Below, one piece after another: positions 7,646-14,445 of a DNA stretch of 19,786 nt. The translations under genes were made by a program, and so were the position numbers. The first letter of the stretch is position 1, and each line of letters opens with the position of its first letter. The DNA is from DASWRT01 sp036403035 (GTDB taxonomy: Bacteria > Pseudomonadota > Alphaproteobacteria > ATCC43930 > CGMCC-115725): positions 1-19,786 of the forward strand of contig DASWRT010000191.1 of the NCBI GenBank assembly GCA_036403035.1. The letters run 5' to 3'. The notes under the pieces are model-generated. The model was not told the DNA's origin. It ran no database searches and worked only from the letters and a program-made list of their open reading frames with translations.

Positions 7646-8010
7646 TACGTCAGGTCTGCGTAACCTTCGGCACGCGCCGCCCGCGCCTCGTACTCCTCGG
7701 CAAGCCGCAGCAGCACGGCACGGCCTTCCTCATTCTGCCAGCGTGCCAGATTGCGGCATCGAGCCGCCATCGCCCGCCAGTCCCGCGCGGCGCCGGAACC
7801 GCCGTCCGGCACGTCGCCGGCTTCGCCGCTGCCGCCGGGCGCGCGTGCCGCCGCGGCGACTTCTCCACATGCGAGTTCGCGGCCGGATCCCGTAAGATCG
7901 CTTTCGTTGAGGTCGCAGACGGCGTGGATCGGATAGAGTGCGGTCGCGGATGGAAGCGCGTTTACGAGCGAGGCGAAAACGACGGCGACAACACCAGGAT
8001 GAGAAAACAT
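7645..8010 (-). CDS. Small exported protein of unknown function
   Basis: From the ATG at 8010 the protein has 121 residues. A Sec-type signal peptide is visible (MFSHPGVVAVVFASLVNALP, cleavage likely after SATA). The middle is Gly/Ala-rich. The C-terminal helix has the pattern MAARCRNLARWQNEEGRAVL followed by LRLAEEYEARAA. This resembles the short 'CRxLA...LLxLAxEYE' segment I know from many small hypothetical proteins of alphaproteobacteria. The frame is open to 8067, but 8010 gives the signal peptide and has GGAGG 12 bases upstream, a rather long spacing. I cannot assign a function; the single cysteine after the signal peptide and the acidic helix are the only notable features. It converges with the hydrolase gene. 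Confidence 0.65.
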   Translation of the reverse strand: MFSHPGVVAVVFASLVNALPSATALYPIHAVCDLNESDLTGSGRELACGEVAAAARAPGGSGEAGDVPDGGSGAARDWRAMAARCRNLARWQNEEGRAVLLRLAEEYEARAARAEGYADLT

Positions 8011-8143
8011 GCTAACAGGCGACCTCCGCGAGGGATGTAAAATCATCGCCGAGGCGCCCGTCAACACCGGCGACGATCAAGAGCGGTCCCGGCCGTGACG
8101 CAGTCGGGCGGCGCGACCGGCTCAGCAAGGGCACGGAAAGGCT

Positions 8144-8419
8144 ATGGAGGAGAAGAGCATCGCGGCCGACCCGAGCCGGCCGGCGCAGCGTTCTACCGCC
8201 ATGCGGCTCGTCATCAGCGGCCTGATCCTGCTCGTCACCTCGCTCGACTTCAAATTCGGGCAACCTGGGACGCCGCTTCACATCGCCGGCCTCGCCGCCG
8301 GGATTCTCCTTTCCGGAACGGTGCTTGCCGATCATCTCTGGCTGGGCCGCCGCGACGCGGAACGGAAGCATGAGCACCGGCAGGAGCCGCTGCGCACCAG
8401 CGGCGGTCCGGACCAGTAG
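8144..8419 (+). CDS. Small membrane protein of unknown function
   Basis: A 91-residue protein with a hydrophilic N-terminus of 20 residues and two hydrophobic stretches, about residues 20-36 (MRLVISGLILLVTSLDF) and 45-63 (LHIAGLAAGILLSGTVLADH). A strongly charged tail rich in His, Arg and Glu follows. This suggests a two-helix inner-membrane protein. A GGAAAGG ribosome binding site precedes the ATG. I recognise no family. The upstream region is shared with the divergent small exported protein (133 bp between start codons). Overlapping minus-strand frames have no such hydrophobic pattern, which favours this strand. Confidence 0.55.
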   Translation: MEEKSIAADPSRPAQRSTAMRLVISGLILLVTSLDFKFGQPGTPLHIAGLAAGILLSGTVLADHLWLGRRDAERKHEHRQEPLRTSGGPDQ

Positions 8420-8487
8420 CGACCCGGCCGCACGGGAATCTGCGTTCCAGGCGTCCAGTCCCCACGCGCGCACATACGCTTAAACGG

Positions 8488-9312
8488 ATGACTTTGATGA
8501 CATCGCTCCTGCCGCCGCTGCTGCGACGCCGCTTCGGCGCCACGCTCCTCCTTCTGGCCGCCGCTCTGCTCGCGTCGCTTTCCGCCGGAGCCACCGCCGC
8601 TGCCGCGGAGAGCGCGCAACGACAGGCGGTCGACCTCGCCCTCGTCATGGCGGTCGACGTGTCCGAAAGCGTCGACGCCGACGAGTACCAGCTCCAGCAT
8701 GAGGGGATCGCCCGCGCCTTCGAGGACGAGCGGCTGATCGGGGCGATCTCCGCCGGTGCCCGGGGCGGGATCGCCGTGACCGTGATCGAGTGGTCGGACC
8801 GCGACAAGCAGGTGGTGACGGTCGACTGGACTCGCGTCACCGACCGCGCCTCGGCCGCCGCCTTCGCCGCCGCGGTGCGCAAGACGCAGCGCAGCTCGAA
8901 CGGACTGACGGCGCTGGGCGACGCGCTGCTGGCGGCACGGGCGGCGTTCGAGCGCCTGCCCTACGCGCCGGAGCGGCGGGTGATCGACGTCTCGGGCGAC
9001 GGCATGGCGAATATCGGGCCATCGCCGCGCGACGTCCGGGATGCGCTCGTCGCCGGGGGCATCACGATCAACGGCCTCGCGATCCTCGGCGACGAGTCGG
9101 CGATCGAATCCTATTACAACGATTACGTGGTCGGCGGCGCGGGCGCCTTCCTGATGCAGGCCGAGAACTTCCAGTCCTTCGCCGCGGCGATGCTGAACAA
9201 GCTGCTCTCGGAAGTCTCCGGCGTGCTGCAGCCGCCGCCTACGGCCGGAAAGCGCAAGCTCGCGGCGGGACCGATCCCGCCGCGAGCCCTCTACGCCGCT
9301 CAGATGCAGTAG
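8488..9312 (+). CDS. DUF1194 family protein with a von Willebrand A-like domain
   Basis: Exported protein of unknown role. The 274-residue sequence has a long signal peptide (hydrophobic core about residues 17-34, cleavage near ATAAAAES), then a von Willebrand A-like fold. VDLALVMAVDVSESVDADEY contains the metal-site pattern D-x-S-x-S (Asp57, Ser59, Ser61), and VIDVSGDGMANIG holds the later acidic metal-site loop. The order and spacing match DUF1194, common in alphaproteobacteria. The start may be the ATG at 8488 or at 8497; no strong ribosome binding site is visible for either. The 3' end overlaps the convergent decarboxylase by 13 bp and contains a perfect 13-bp inverted repeat. Confidence 0.85.
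   Translation: MTLMTSLLPPLLRRRFGATLLLLAAALLASLSAGATAAAAESAQRQAVDLALVMAVDVSESVDADEYQLQHEGIARAFEDERLIGAISAGARGGIAVTVIEWSDRDKQVVTVDWTRVTDRASAAAFAAAVRKTQRSSNGLTALGDALLAARAAFERLPYAPERRVIDVSGDGMANIGPSPRDVRDALVAGGITINGLAILGDESAIESYYNDYVVGGAGAFLMQAENFQSFAAAMLNKLLSEVSGVLQPPPTAGKRKLAAGPIPPRALYAAQMQ
9258..9287. terminator. Perfect 13-bp inverted repeat at the convergent gene ends
   Basis: Bases 9258-9270 are exactly complementary to 9275-9287, with a 4-base loop (CCGA). The stem is almost all G-C. It lies inside the last codons of the DUF1194 gene and starts 12 bases beyond the decarboxylase stop on the minus strand. There the transcript continues TTGCGCTTTCC, a weak T-rich tail. A bidirectional terminator or RNA-end stabiliser is the likely role; the coding overlap is seen directly. 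Confidence 0.55.
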
Positions 9313-10577
9313 GTCTTGATCGGCGCGAAGCCGTTGAAATTGACCGACGCGTAGCTCGACGTGTAGGCGCCGGTCGACAGGATCTCGACCTTGTCGCCGA
9401 CCTTGAGGTCGAGCGGAAGCTGGTACTCGGTCCGCTCGTACAGGATGTCGGCGCTATCGCAGGTCGGCCCGGCGAGCACCGTCGGCCCGCACGGCCCGCC
9501 GTCGCACGGCGTCGTGATCCGGTACTTGATGCTCTCGTCCATCGTCTCGATGAGCCCGTTGAACTTGCCCACGTCGAGATAGACCCAACGCCTCTCGTCG
9601 TCGGCGGACTTGTTCGAGATCAGCACCACCTCGCTCTGGATCACGCCGGCGTCGCCGACGATGGAGCGGCCCGGCTCGACGATGATTTCCGGCAGGTCAT
9701 TGCCGAAATGGCGGGTCATCGCCGCCATCACCGCGTCCGCATACTGCGCCAGCATCGGCACCTCGCGCATGTACCGGGCCGGGAAACCGCCGCCGATATT
9801 GACCATGCGCAGGTTGATGTCGGTCTCGGCGAGCAGCGAGAACATCGACGCCGCGCGCCCGACCGCAACGTTCCACTGGTTGAGGTCGGTCTGTTGCGAG
9901 CCGACATGAAAGGAGACGCCGTACGGGTCGAGACCGAAGTCGCGGGCACGGCGCAGCAGCTCGACCGCCATCTCCGGCGAGCAGCCGAACTTGCGGGACA
10001 GCGGCCACTCGGCGCCCTCGCACTCGACGAGGATGCGGCAGAAGACCCGCGCGCCGGGCGCGACGCGCGCCAGCTTCTCCAGCTCAAGCTCGCTGTCGAA
10101 CGCGAACAGCCCGACTCCGCGCTCGAAGGCGTAGGCGATGTCGCGCTCCTTCTTGATCGTGTTGCCGAACGAGATGTGATCGGCCGCGACGCCCAGGCGG
10201 AGGCAGAGGTCGATTTCGCCGCGGCTTGCGACGTCGAAGCTGGAGCCGCGGAGGTTCAGCATCGACACGACCTCCGGGGCCGGGTTCGCCTTCACCGCGT
10301 AATAGACGCGCGCCAGCGGCAAGTAATGGCGGAGCATGTCGTACGCCTCGGCGACCGTGTCGAGGTCGACGATGAGGCACGGCGTCTCCGGCTGATTCTG
10401 GGCCAGGAAGTCGGCGATCTTCGCGTTGACGCCCCGCGCGGACGCCGGGAGAGCGGTCGCCGGATCGCGCGACGGCGCGGGCGGCGGAACGAGGGTCAGC
10501 GCACGCTTCTGGCGAGCGCGCGGCGGGACCGGACGAGCAGAGACTGCCGCGAGAGCGGCGGAGCGAGCCTTGGCCAT
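9300..10577 (-). CDS. PLP-dependent ornithine/lysine decarboxylase (group IV, alanine racemase fold)
   Basis: Decarboxylates L-ornithine (possibly also L-lysine) to putrescine (cadaverine), the entry to polyamine synthesis; cytoplasmic. In the 425-residue protein, Lys96 in YYAVKANP binds PLP. HVGSQ (224-228), GGGFP (262-266) and EPGR (301-304) hold the cofactor phosphate and ring. Cys373 in GPTCDSAD is the catalytic cysteine supplied by the partner subunit, and AYTSSYAS (404-411) completes the site. All are intact. Residues 1-50 form a basic Ala/Pro/Arg-rich extension that the usual alphaproteobacterial enzyme of about 377 residues lacks. The ATG at 10577 has a strong GGGAAGGG ribosome binding site six bases upstream, so the extension appears to be translated. 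A long structured leader precedes the gene. Ornithine versus lysine preference cannot be decided from sequence. Confidence 0.93.
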   Translation of the reverse strand: MAKARSAALAAVSARPVPPRARQKRALTLVPPPAPSRDPATALPASARGVNAKIADFLAQNQPETPCLIVDLDTVAEAYDMLRHYLPLARVYYAVKANPAPEVVSMLNLRGSSFDVASRGEIDLCLRLGVAADHISFGNTIKKERDIAYAFERGVGLFAFDSELELEKLARVAPGARVFCRILVECEGAEWPLSRKFGCSPEMAVELLRRARDFGLDPYGVSFHVGSQQTDLNQWNVAVGRAASMFSLLAETDINLRMVNIGGGFPARYMREVPMLAQYADAVMAAMTRHFGNDLPEIIVEPGRSIVGDAGVIQSEVVLISNKSADDERRWVYLDVGKFNGLIETMDESIKYRITTPCDGGPCGPTVLAGPTCDSADILYERTEYQLPLDLKVGDKVEILSTGAYTSSYASVNFNGFAPIKTYCI

Positions 10578-10649
10578 GACAAGCCCTTCCCGAGCCCCCG
10601 CGGTTCAGAGCGCAGGGACAGAAACAATGACGATGAGGCGGGTGACAAC

Positions 10650-10925
10650 GTGGGCGCGCGGCTTTTATGCCATCGCGCCTAAATGGCGGGAATTTACGCC
10701 TGGCTCGGACTGCTGGGTTCGACGGCCCTCCGACCGCGATTGCCGCGGTTCGCCCGGCTCAGCCGGGGATTGACCTCAATGCAGGGCACACAGGCCCTGC
10801 GCCGGATAGCAACCATATCGAGTTCCCTCTCGGGACCGGTCCACGCTGACCGGTTCTGCCAAAAAGGACGCGTTACGTCGTTGCATAACCACCATGGGCC
10901 ATAGGCACGTGCGAGTGCGTCGAGA
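10650..10925 (-). ncRNA. Structured 5' leader of the decarboxylase mRNA, candidate speF-motif RNA
   Basis: On the minus strand six hairpins follow one another. They are ACCGGTC/GACCGGT (10835-10841 with 10848-10854), TCCC-GAGA-GGGA with a GNRA-type loop (10824-10835), and GCAGGGC/GCCCTGC (10781-10787 with 10794-10800). Then come CCCGGC/GCCGGG (10753-10758 with 10762-10767), CCGCG/CGCGG (10734-10738 with 10744-10748), and GGCGCG/CGCGCC enclosing an inner GGC/GCC (10653-10679). The last ends about 75 bases before the decarboxylase ATG. A long conserved leader called the speF motif is known upstream of ornithine decarboxylase genes in alphaproteobacteria and is thought to regulate them. Location, length and structure fit, but I could not align to the published consensus, so the family call is inference. 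The first two hairpins overlap by a base or two and may be alternatives. Confidence 0.65.
10776..10895 (-). CDS. Upstream ORF in the decarboxylase leader, candidate leader peptide
   Basis: A 39-codon frame starts at ATG 10895, with a second in-frame ATG at 10886, and ends TGA at 10776-10778. It begins MVVMQRRNASFLAEPVSVDR and ends in a cysteine/tyrosine-containing tail (YGCYPAQGLCALH). It spans the first three leader hairpins exactly, so ribosome movement on it would change leader folding. No strong Shine-Dalgarno is seen before either ATG. In E. coli the unrelated speF gene is controlled by an ornithine-sensing leader peptide, SpeFL, so a leader peptide here is plausible but unproven. It could equally be a chance frame in a structured RNA. 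Confidence 0.35.
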   Translation of the reverse strand: MVVMQRRNASFLAEPVSVDRSREGTRYGCYPAQGLCALH

Positions 10926-10931
10926 ACGCGG

Positions 10932-10959
10932 AAGATAAACTCACTTCCCCCGGATGCAA
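10932..10959 (-). promoter_or_regulatory. Sigma70-like promoter of the decarboxylase transcript
   Basis: On the minus strand TTGCAT (10954-10959) and TATCTT (10932-10937) are separated by 16 bases. The match to TTGACA/TATAAT is good for GC-rich DNA. It predicts a start near 10925 and a leader of about 350 nt, which would include all six hairpins. No promoter of similar quality lies nearer the gene. Confidence 0.5.
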
Positions 10960-11072
10960 GGGGTTTCGCCCCCTGCGCGCAAAATTAATTTCCCCGTGCA
11001 TCGAGGCTGTTTTAACGGTTTCCCAACGGACCGTCGCCGCGCCCGCCAAGTCCCCGGCCGGAAAGGGAAATT

Positions 11073-11105
11073 CGCCGCGCTGCAAGGGCTTCCCGAGGCG
11101 CGGCG
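11073..11105 (-). terminator. Terminator-like hairpin after the methyltransferase/ATP-grasp gene
   Basis: CGCCGCGC (11073-11080) and GCGCGGCG (11098-11105) form an 8-bp G-C stem, with a smaller GGG/CCC pairing possible in the loop. On the minus strand it begins 10 bases after the stop codon and is followed by AATTTCCCTTTCC, a weak T-rich tail. It would separate this gene from the decarboxylase transcript. Confidence 0.45.
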
Positions 11106-11115
11106 GCCTCTCCGC

Positions 11116-13101
11116 TCAACCGCGACCGGCCACGAGCCGGACCGGCTCCGGCACGAGCAATCCCGGCTGCTGCGCGGCGACTCGTTCCTGCGCCGCTTCG
11201 ACGATCAGGCGCAGCATGTCCGAGTAGCGCAGCCCGGCGTAGCTCGCCATCAGGTTGAGCTTGCCGTCCCAGCACCAACCGGGGTTCGGATTGACCTCCA
11301 GCAGCTTCACCTCCCCGTTCGCATCCGCGCGGAAATCGAAGCGCGCGTAGTCGCGGCAGCCGAGCCGCTCGAACAGGATCGTCGAGTAGTCGACCATCCG
11401 GCGCCGCGTGTCTTCGTCGAGCTGCGCCTCGCGATAGCCGATCTCGGTCCAGTACGGCGATTCCGGCACCCATTTCGACTCGTAGGAGAGGAGCCGCGGC
11501 AGATCGCCGCGGAGCTTGCCGTAATCGACCTCGAGCGCCGGCAGCACGCGCAGGCCCAGCCCCGGATTGCCGATGATGCCGACCGAGTATTCCGGCCCGC
11601 TGAGGAACTCCTGGATCAGGATCGGCACGCCCGGCATCTGCTCGCGCAGCCGGGTCAGGTAGTTGATCGCCTGCTCCCAGGTATGGACGACGGCGTCCTG
11701 CGTGATGCCGATCGAGGAATCGCCGTAGTTCGGCTTGATGATCGCCGGGAACACCGAGGGGATCGTCGCCGCCTGGTCGTCGGCGCTGAAATAGGTCTCG
11801 GCCGGGACCGGGAGGTCGATCGTCTCGGCGATGGCGCGCACCAGCGCCTTGTTGTAGCAGAGCCCGAGGCAGGACGGCCCGGCGCCGCTGTAGGGAATGA
11901 CGAGCGTCTCCAGAAGCGCCGGGACGTGCAGCTCCATGAACGCGTCGTTGTTGTAGCCCTCGTCGCAGAGATTGAGCACGAAGGACGGGCGCTGCGAACG
12001 CAGGTCAGCGATCAGCGAGGCGTGGTTGTCGAGATAGCGGAAGCGGTAGTCCGGCAGTTCGCCGAGCGCCGCCTTCAGCCGGTCGATCGTCTCGATATCC
12101 TCCGGGTTGTAGCGCCCGTTGCGCTTCACCGGGTCGGGAAGCCGGGGGTCGCCCAGCAGCACCGTGACCTCCGGGAAGATCGCCTCGGGGCGCGCACGCT
12201 TAGCCTTGCGCGGCGCGTCGCAGGTCAGGAACATGCGGTGCGCCATCATCCCGAGATCCTGCTTGCGCGTCGACTCGGTGACGCCGAAGGCATGGAAGCG
12301 GATGTTGCCGAAACCGATCCGTTCGAGCAGCTCCTGGATGCGCTCGCGGGAATAGAGGCGCTCGGCATAGAACTGGTCGGCGATCACGCCGCGCTCGGCA
12401 TGGACCACGACCTCGCGGCTGATCAGCCGCTCGCCGTCGCCGGCCAGACCGCGCTCGCGGCAGACGAAATGGTTCTGGTCGATCCACTCCCAGGACCGTG
12501 CCTCGAAATGCTCGCGCATCCACTGGCCGTCGGTGAGGTCCATCACCAGCATGCCGCCGGACTTCAACGCACGCTTCACCGCCTCCAGCACGGCGCGGTC
12601 ATCCTCCTCGCGGTCGAAGTAGCCGAACGAGTTGCCGAGCAGGGTGACGCAGTGGAATGCGTTGTCGCCGGCGCGGAACTTCCGCGCATCCCCCTCGTGA
12701 AACGAGACGCCGGTCAGGTTGCGCTGCCGCGCCCGCTTGCGGGCCAGCCGGATGAGGTAGCGCGAGCGGTCGATCCCGGTGACCTGCTTGAAGCCGCGGC
12801 GGGCCAGATCAAGGACATGGCGGCCCTGGCCGCAGCACAGGTCGAGGATGCGGTCGTTGACTTCCAGCCCGGCGCTGCGGATCAGCAGATCGACTTCCTG
12901 CTGCGTGTTGCGGTCGTTCTCGACGACGTCGCCGTCGGTTTCGAGGTAGAGGGAATTGAAGAGCGTCCGCCACCACTCCGACGGCAGATGCCGCTCCAGA
13001 TCGGAAACCGGCCCAAGCGTCCTGACCTGGGCGTTCCTGACGACATTGGGCCGCGCCGCTGCAGGTTTCGCCGCGGCGAGTCCATTCGTCTTCTTGACCA
13101 T
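11116..13101 (-). CDS. Fusion of a class I SAM methyltransferase and a D-Ala-D-Ala-ligase-like ATP-grasp enzyme
   Basis: A 661-residue cytoplasmic protein. Residues 40-295 are a class I methyltransferase: motif I is LDLCCGQGRH (86-95), the acidic residue after strand 2 is in VTGIDRS, and TLLGNSFGYF (153-162) is typical of small-molecule enzymes. Residues 310-640 are an ATP-grasp domain like D-Ala-D-Ala ligase: IIKPNYGDSSIGI (nucleotide-binding Lys456), PILIQEFLSGPEYSVGIIGN, ARFDF and LLEVNPNPG (metal ligands Glu602, Asn604). The GG-x-S-x-E-H-E-V-S start and HG-x-x-G-E-D motif of true Ddl are replaced (LLGDPRLPDP, LCDEGYNNDA), so a different acid and amine are probably joined. Both active sites look intact. 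GAGG nine bases upstream supports the ATG. The product is unknown; methylation of an amino acid or peptide made by the ligase half is inference. Upstream of the decarboxylase on the same strand, but separated by a hairpin and a promoter. Confidence 0.88.
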   Translation of the reverse strand: MVKKTNGLAAAKPAAARPNVVRNAQVRTLGPVSDLERHLPSEWWRTLFNSLYLETDGDVVENDRNTQQEVDLLIRSAGLEVNDRILDLCCGQGRHVLDLARRGFKQVTGIDRSRYLIRLARKRARQRNLTGVSFHEGDARKFRAGDNAFHCVTLLGNSFGYFDREEDDRAVLEAVKRALKSGGMLVMDLTDGQWMREHFEARSWEWIDQNHFVCRERGLAGDGERLISREVVVHAERGVIADQFYAERLYSRERIQELLERIGFGNIRFHAFGVTESTRKQDLGMMAHRMFLTCDAPRKAKRARPEAIFPEVTVLLGDPRLPDPVKRNGRYNPEDIETIDRLKAALGELPDYRFRYLDNHASLIADLRSQRPSFVLNLCDEGYNNDAFMELHVPALLETLVIPYSGAGPSCLGLCYNKALVRAIAETIDLPVPAETYFSADDQAATIPSVFPAIIKPNYGDSSIGITQDAVVHTWEQAINYLTRLREQMPGVPILIQEFLSGPEYSVGIIGNPGLGLRVLPALEVDYGKLRGDLPRLLSYESKWVPESPYWTEIGYREAQLDEDTRRRMVDYSTILFERLGCRDYARFDFRADANGEVKLLEVNPNPGWCWDGKLNLMASYAGLRYSDMLRLIVEAAQERVAAQQPGLLVPEPVRLVAGRG

Positions 13102-13234
13102 TTCGGGGTACCTCGATCCCTAACCGTTGCCGTGTGCACCGCGCGGGGCGCCTGGGGCCGGCAGAATCGGAGGGCGCCGGCCGAATGCGACGAACGATGC
13201 GGTCATGACTTGGCGTCGTCAAGGATCGATGAGG

Positions 13235-13262
13235 CGAATACCGATATTCCTGCACTTGACAA
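13235..13262 (-). promoter_or_regulatory. Possible promoter of the methyltransferase/ATP-grasp gene
   Basis: On the minus strand TTGTCA (13257-13262) and TATTCG (13235-13240) are 16 bases apart. The predicted leader of about 127 nt contains a 7-bp inverted repeat (GGCCGGC 13156-13162 with GCCGGCC 13176-13182). The -10 is a weak match and no experiment supports it. Confidence 0.3.
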
Positions 13263-13334
13263 AGAAATGATCGCGCCAGCAGTGCAGAACTTCAGGAGAA
13301 ATCGCCGCCCGCGTCCGTGGCCGGAGCGGTTCGT

Positions 13335-14381
13335 CTACGACACCACGGCGGCGAGCGCATAACGCCTCGCTGCCGCAGTGAAGCGGTCGACGTCATCGGC
13401 GAGCGTCGCGAACGAAGTGACGAGCCGGATGCATTCGGCCGTCTCGCCTATCCAACGATAGAAGCGGAACCCGTCGCCGAGCAGCGCGCGGATCACCCGG
13501 TCCGGCATCTCGACGAACAGCTCGTTCGCCTCGACGGGATGGCGCAGGCGGAACCCCGGCAGGTTGCCGAGCCCCTCGGCGAGCCGCGCCGCCATCGCGT
13601 TGGCGTGCCGCGCGTTCCGCAGCCAGAGCCCGTCGGCGAGATAGGCGTCGAGCTGCGCCGAGAGGAAGCGCATCTTCGAGAAGAGATGCCCCGCGCGCTT
13701 GCGGCGGAAACCCAGATCCGCCGCCTTCGCCGGATCGAAGAACAGGACCGCCTCGGCGGCCATCGCGCCGTTCTTGGTGGCGCCGAACGACAGCACGTCG
13801 ACCCCGGCCTGCCACGTCACGTCGGCCGGACGGCAGCCCAGCCTGACCAGGGCGTTCGCGAAGCGGGCGCCGTCCATGTGCAGCGCCAGCCCGTGCGCAT
13901 GCGCGGCCTCGGCGATCGCCGCGACCTCTTCGGGCCGGTAGACGGTGCCGCACTCCGTCGCCTGGGTGATGCTGACCGAGGCCGGCTGCGCATGGTGCAC
14001 GACGCCCTTGCCGCCGGGCAGCAGCGCCGCGAGGTCGGAGGCCGCCAACTTGCCGTCCGCGCCCGGCACCGGCGTCAGCTTGGCGCCGCCGGTGTAGAAC
14101 TCGGGCGCGCCGCACTCGTCGACCTCGACATGCGAGTCCGGGTGGCAGAACACGACGCCCCAGGGCGGCGTCACCGCGGCGAGGCCGAGCGCATTGGCGG
14201 CGGTGCCGGTCGCGACCGGGAAGACCGCGACCTCATGCTCGAACAGCTCGGCGAACCGCGCCGCGACGCGTTGGGTGATCGGATCGGCGCCGTAGGACGG
14301 CTCGGCGCCGACGTTCGCCGCGGCGAGCGCCGCGAGGATTTCCGGACTGACGCCGGCGGCATTGTCGCTGCTGAAGTTCAT
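13335..14381 (-). CDS. ltaE: Low-specificity L-threonine aldolase
   Basis: PLP enzyme that splits L-threonine or L-allo-threonine into glycine and acetaldehyde; cytoplasmic. In the 348-residue protein, Lys203 in SFGATKNGA is the Schiff-base lysine, and HMDGARFANA (Asp170) binds the pyridine nitrogen. The N-terminus (FSSDNAAGVSPEILAAL) and VFPVATGTAANALGL are standard for the family. Length is normal and all motifs are present. The ATG at 14381 has GGGAG nine bases upstream. A 7-bp hairpin stands just before this site (14399-14419). It lies 64 bp after a small membrane-protein gene and 233 bp before the methyltransferase/ATP-grasp gene, all on one strand. Whether they share a pathway is unknown; the 233-bp gap argues against one tight operon. 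Confidence 0.93.
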   Translation of the reverse strand: MNFSSDNAAGVSPEILAALAAANVGAEPSYGADPITQRVAARFAELFEHEVAVFPVATGTAANALGLAAVTPPWGVVFCHPDSHVEVDECGAPEFYTGGAKLTPVPGADGKLAASDLAALLPGGKGVVHHAQPASVSITQATECGTVYRPEEVAAIAEAAHAHGLALHMDGARFANALVRLGCRPADVTWQAGVDVLSFGATKNGAMAAEAVLFFDPAKAADLGFRRKRAGHLFSKMRFLSAQLDAYLADGLWLRNARHANAMAARLAEGLGNLPGFRLRHPVEANELFVEMPDRVIRALLGDGFRFYRWIGETAECIRLVTSFATLADDVDRFTAAARRYALAAVVS

Positions 14382-14398
14382 CGGCTATTACTCCCTTG

Positions 14399-14419
14399 CC
14401 GTCCGTCATCCTCGGACGG
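14399..14419 (-). promoter_or_regulatory. Hairpin directly upstream of the ltaE ribosome binding site
   Basis: CCGTCCG (14399-14405) and CGGACGG (14413-14419) form a perfect 7-bp stem with a 7-base loop. On the minus strand it ends a few bases before the AAGGGAG site of ltaE and starts about 26 bases after the preceding stop. There is no T-run, so a processing, stabilising or translational-control element is as likely as a terminator. Confidence 0.35.
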
Positions 14420-14445
14420 ACGGTCGTCGTCGATGCGAGTCGGGG

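Larger units (their letters stand above)
10578..11115. other. 538-bp gap holding the decarboxylase leader and promoter
   Basis: No conventional protein gene is visible here. On the minus strand, reading toward the decarboxylase, it contains a GC-rich hairpin after the fusion-enzyme stop (11073-11105), then an A/T-rich stretch around 10980-11020. A sigma70-like promoter follows (10932-10959), then a leader with six hairpins and a 39-codon upstream ORF. Short open frames on the plus strand run through the hairpin arms and lack ribosome binding sites. Confidence 0.8.

Noticed and set aside
8012..8473. Minus-strand frame opposite the 91-residue membrane protein.
   Set aside because: Composition is Arg/Ser/Ala-rich without hydrophobic or domain pattern, while the plus frame has two clear helices and a ribosome binding site.
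10683..10904. Plus-strand 73-residue frame antisense to the leader.
   Set aside because: It runs through the arms of the hairpins and lacks a ribosome binding site; explained by the structured RNA on the other strand.
10873..11085. Minus-strand 70-residue frame overlapping the decarboxylase promoter and leader.
   Set aside because: It crosses the predicted promoter, has no ribosome binding site and no domain-like pattern; a chance frame.
11116..13101. Calling the fusion gene a true D-alanine--D-alanine ligase (ddl).
   Set aside because: The N-terminal GG-x-S-x-E-H-E and HGxxGED motifs that bind the two D-Ala are replaced, and there is a fused methyltransferase; only the ATP-grasp core is shared.
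10954..13362. Very long plus-strand open frame (802 codons).
   Set aside because: It is antisense to the methyltransferase/ATP-grasp gene, is Arg/Glu/His/Val-rich and has no motifs; long shadow frames are expected in GC-rich DNA.
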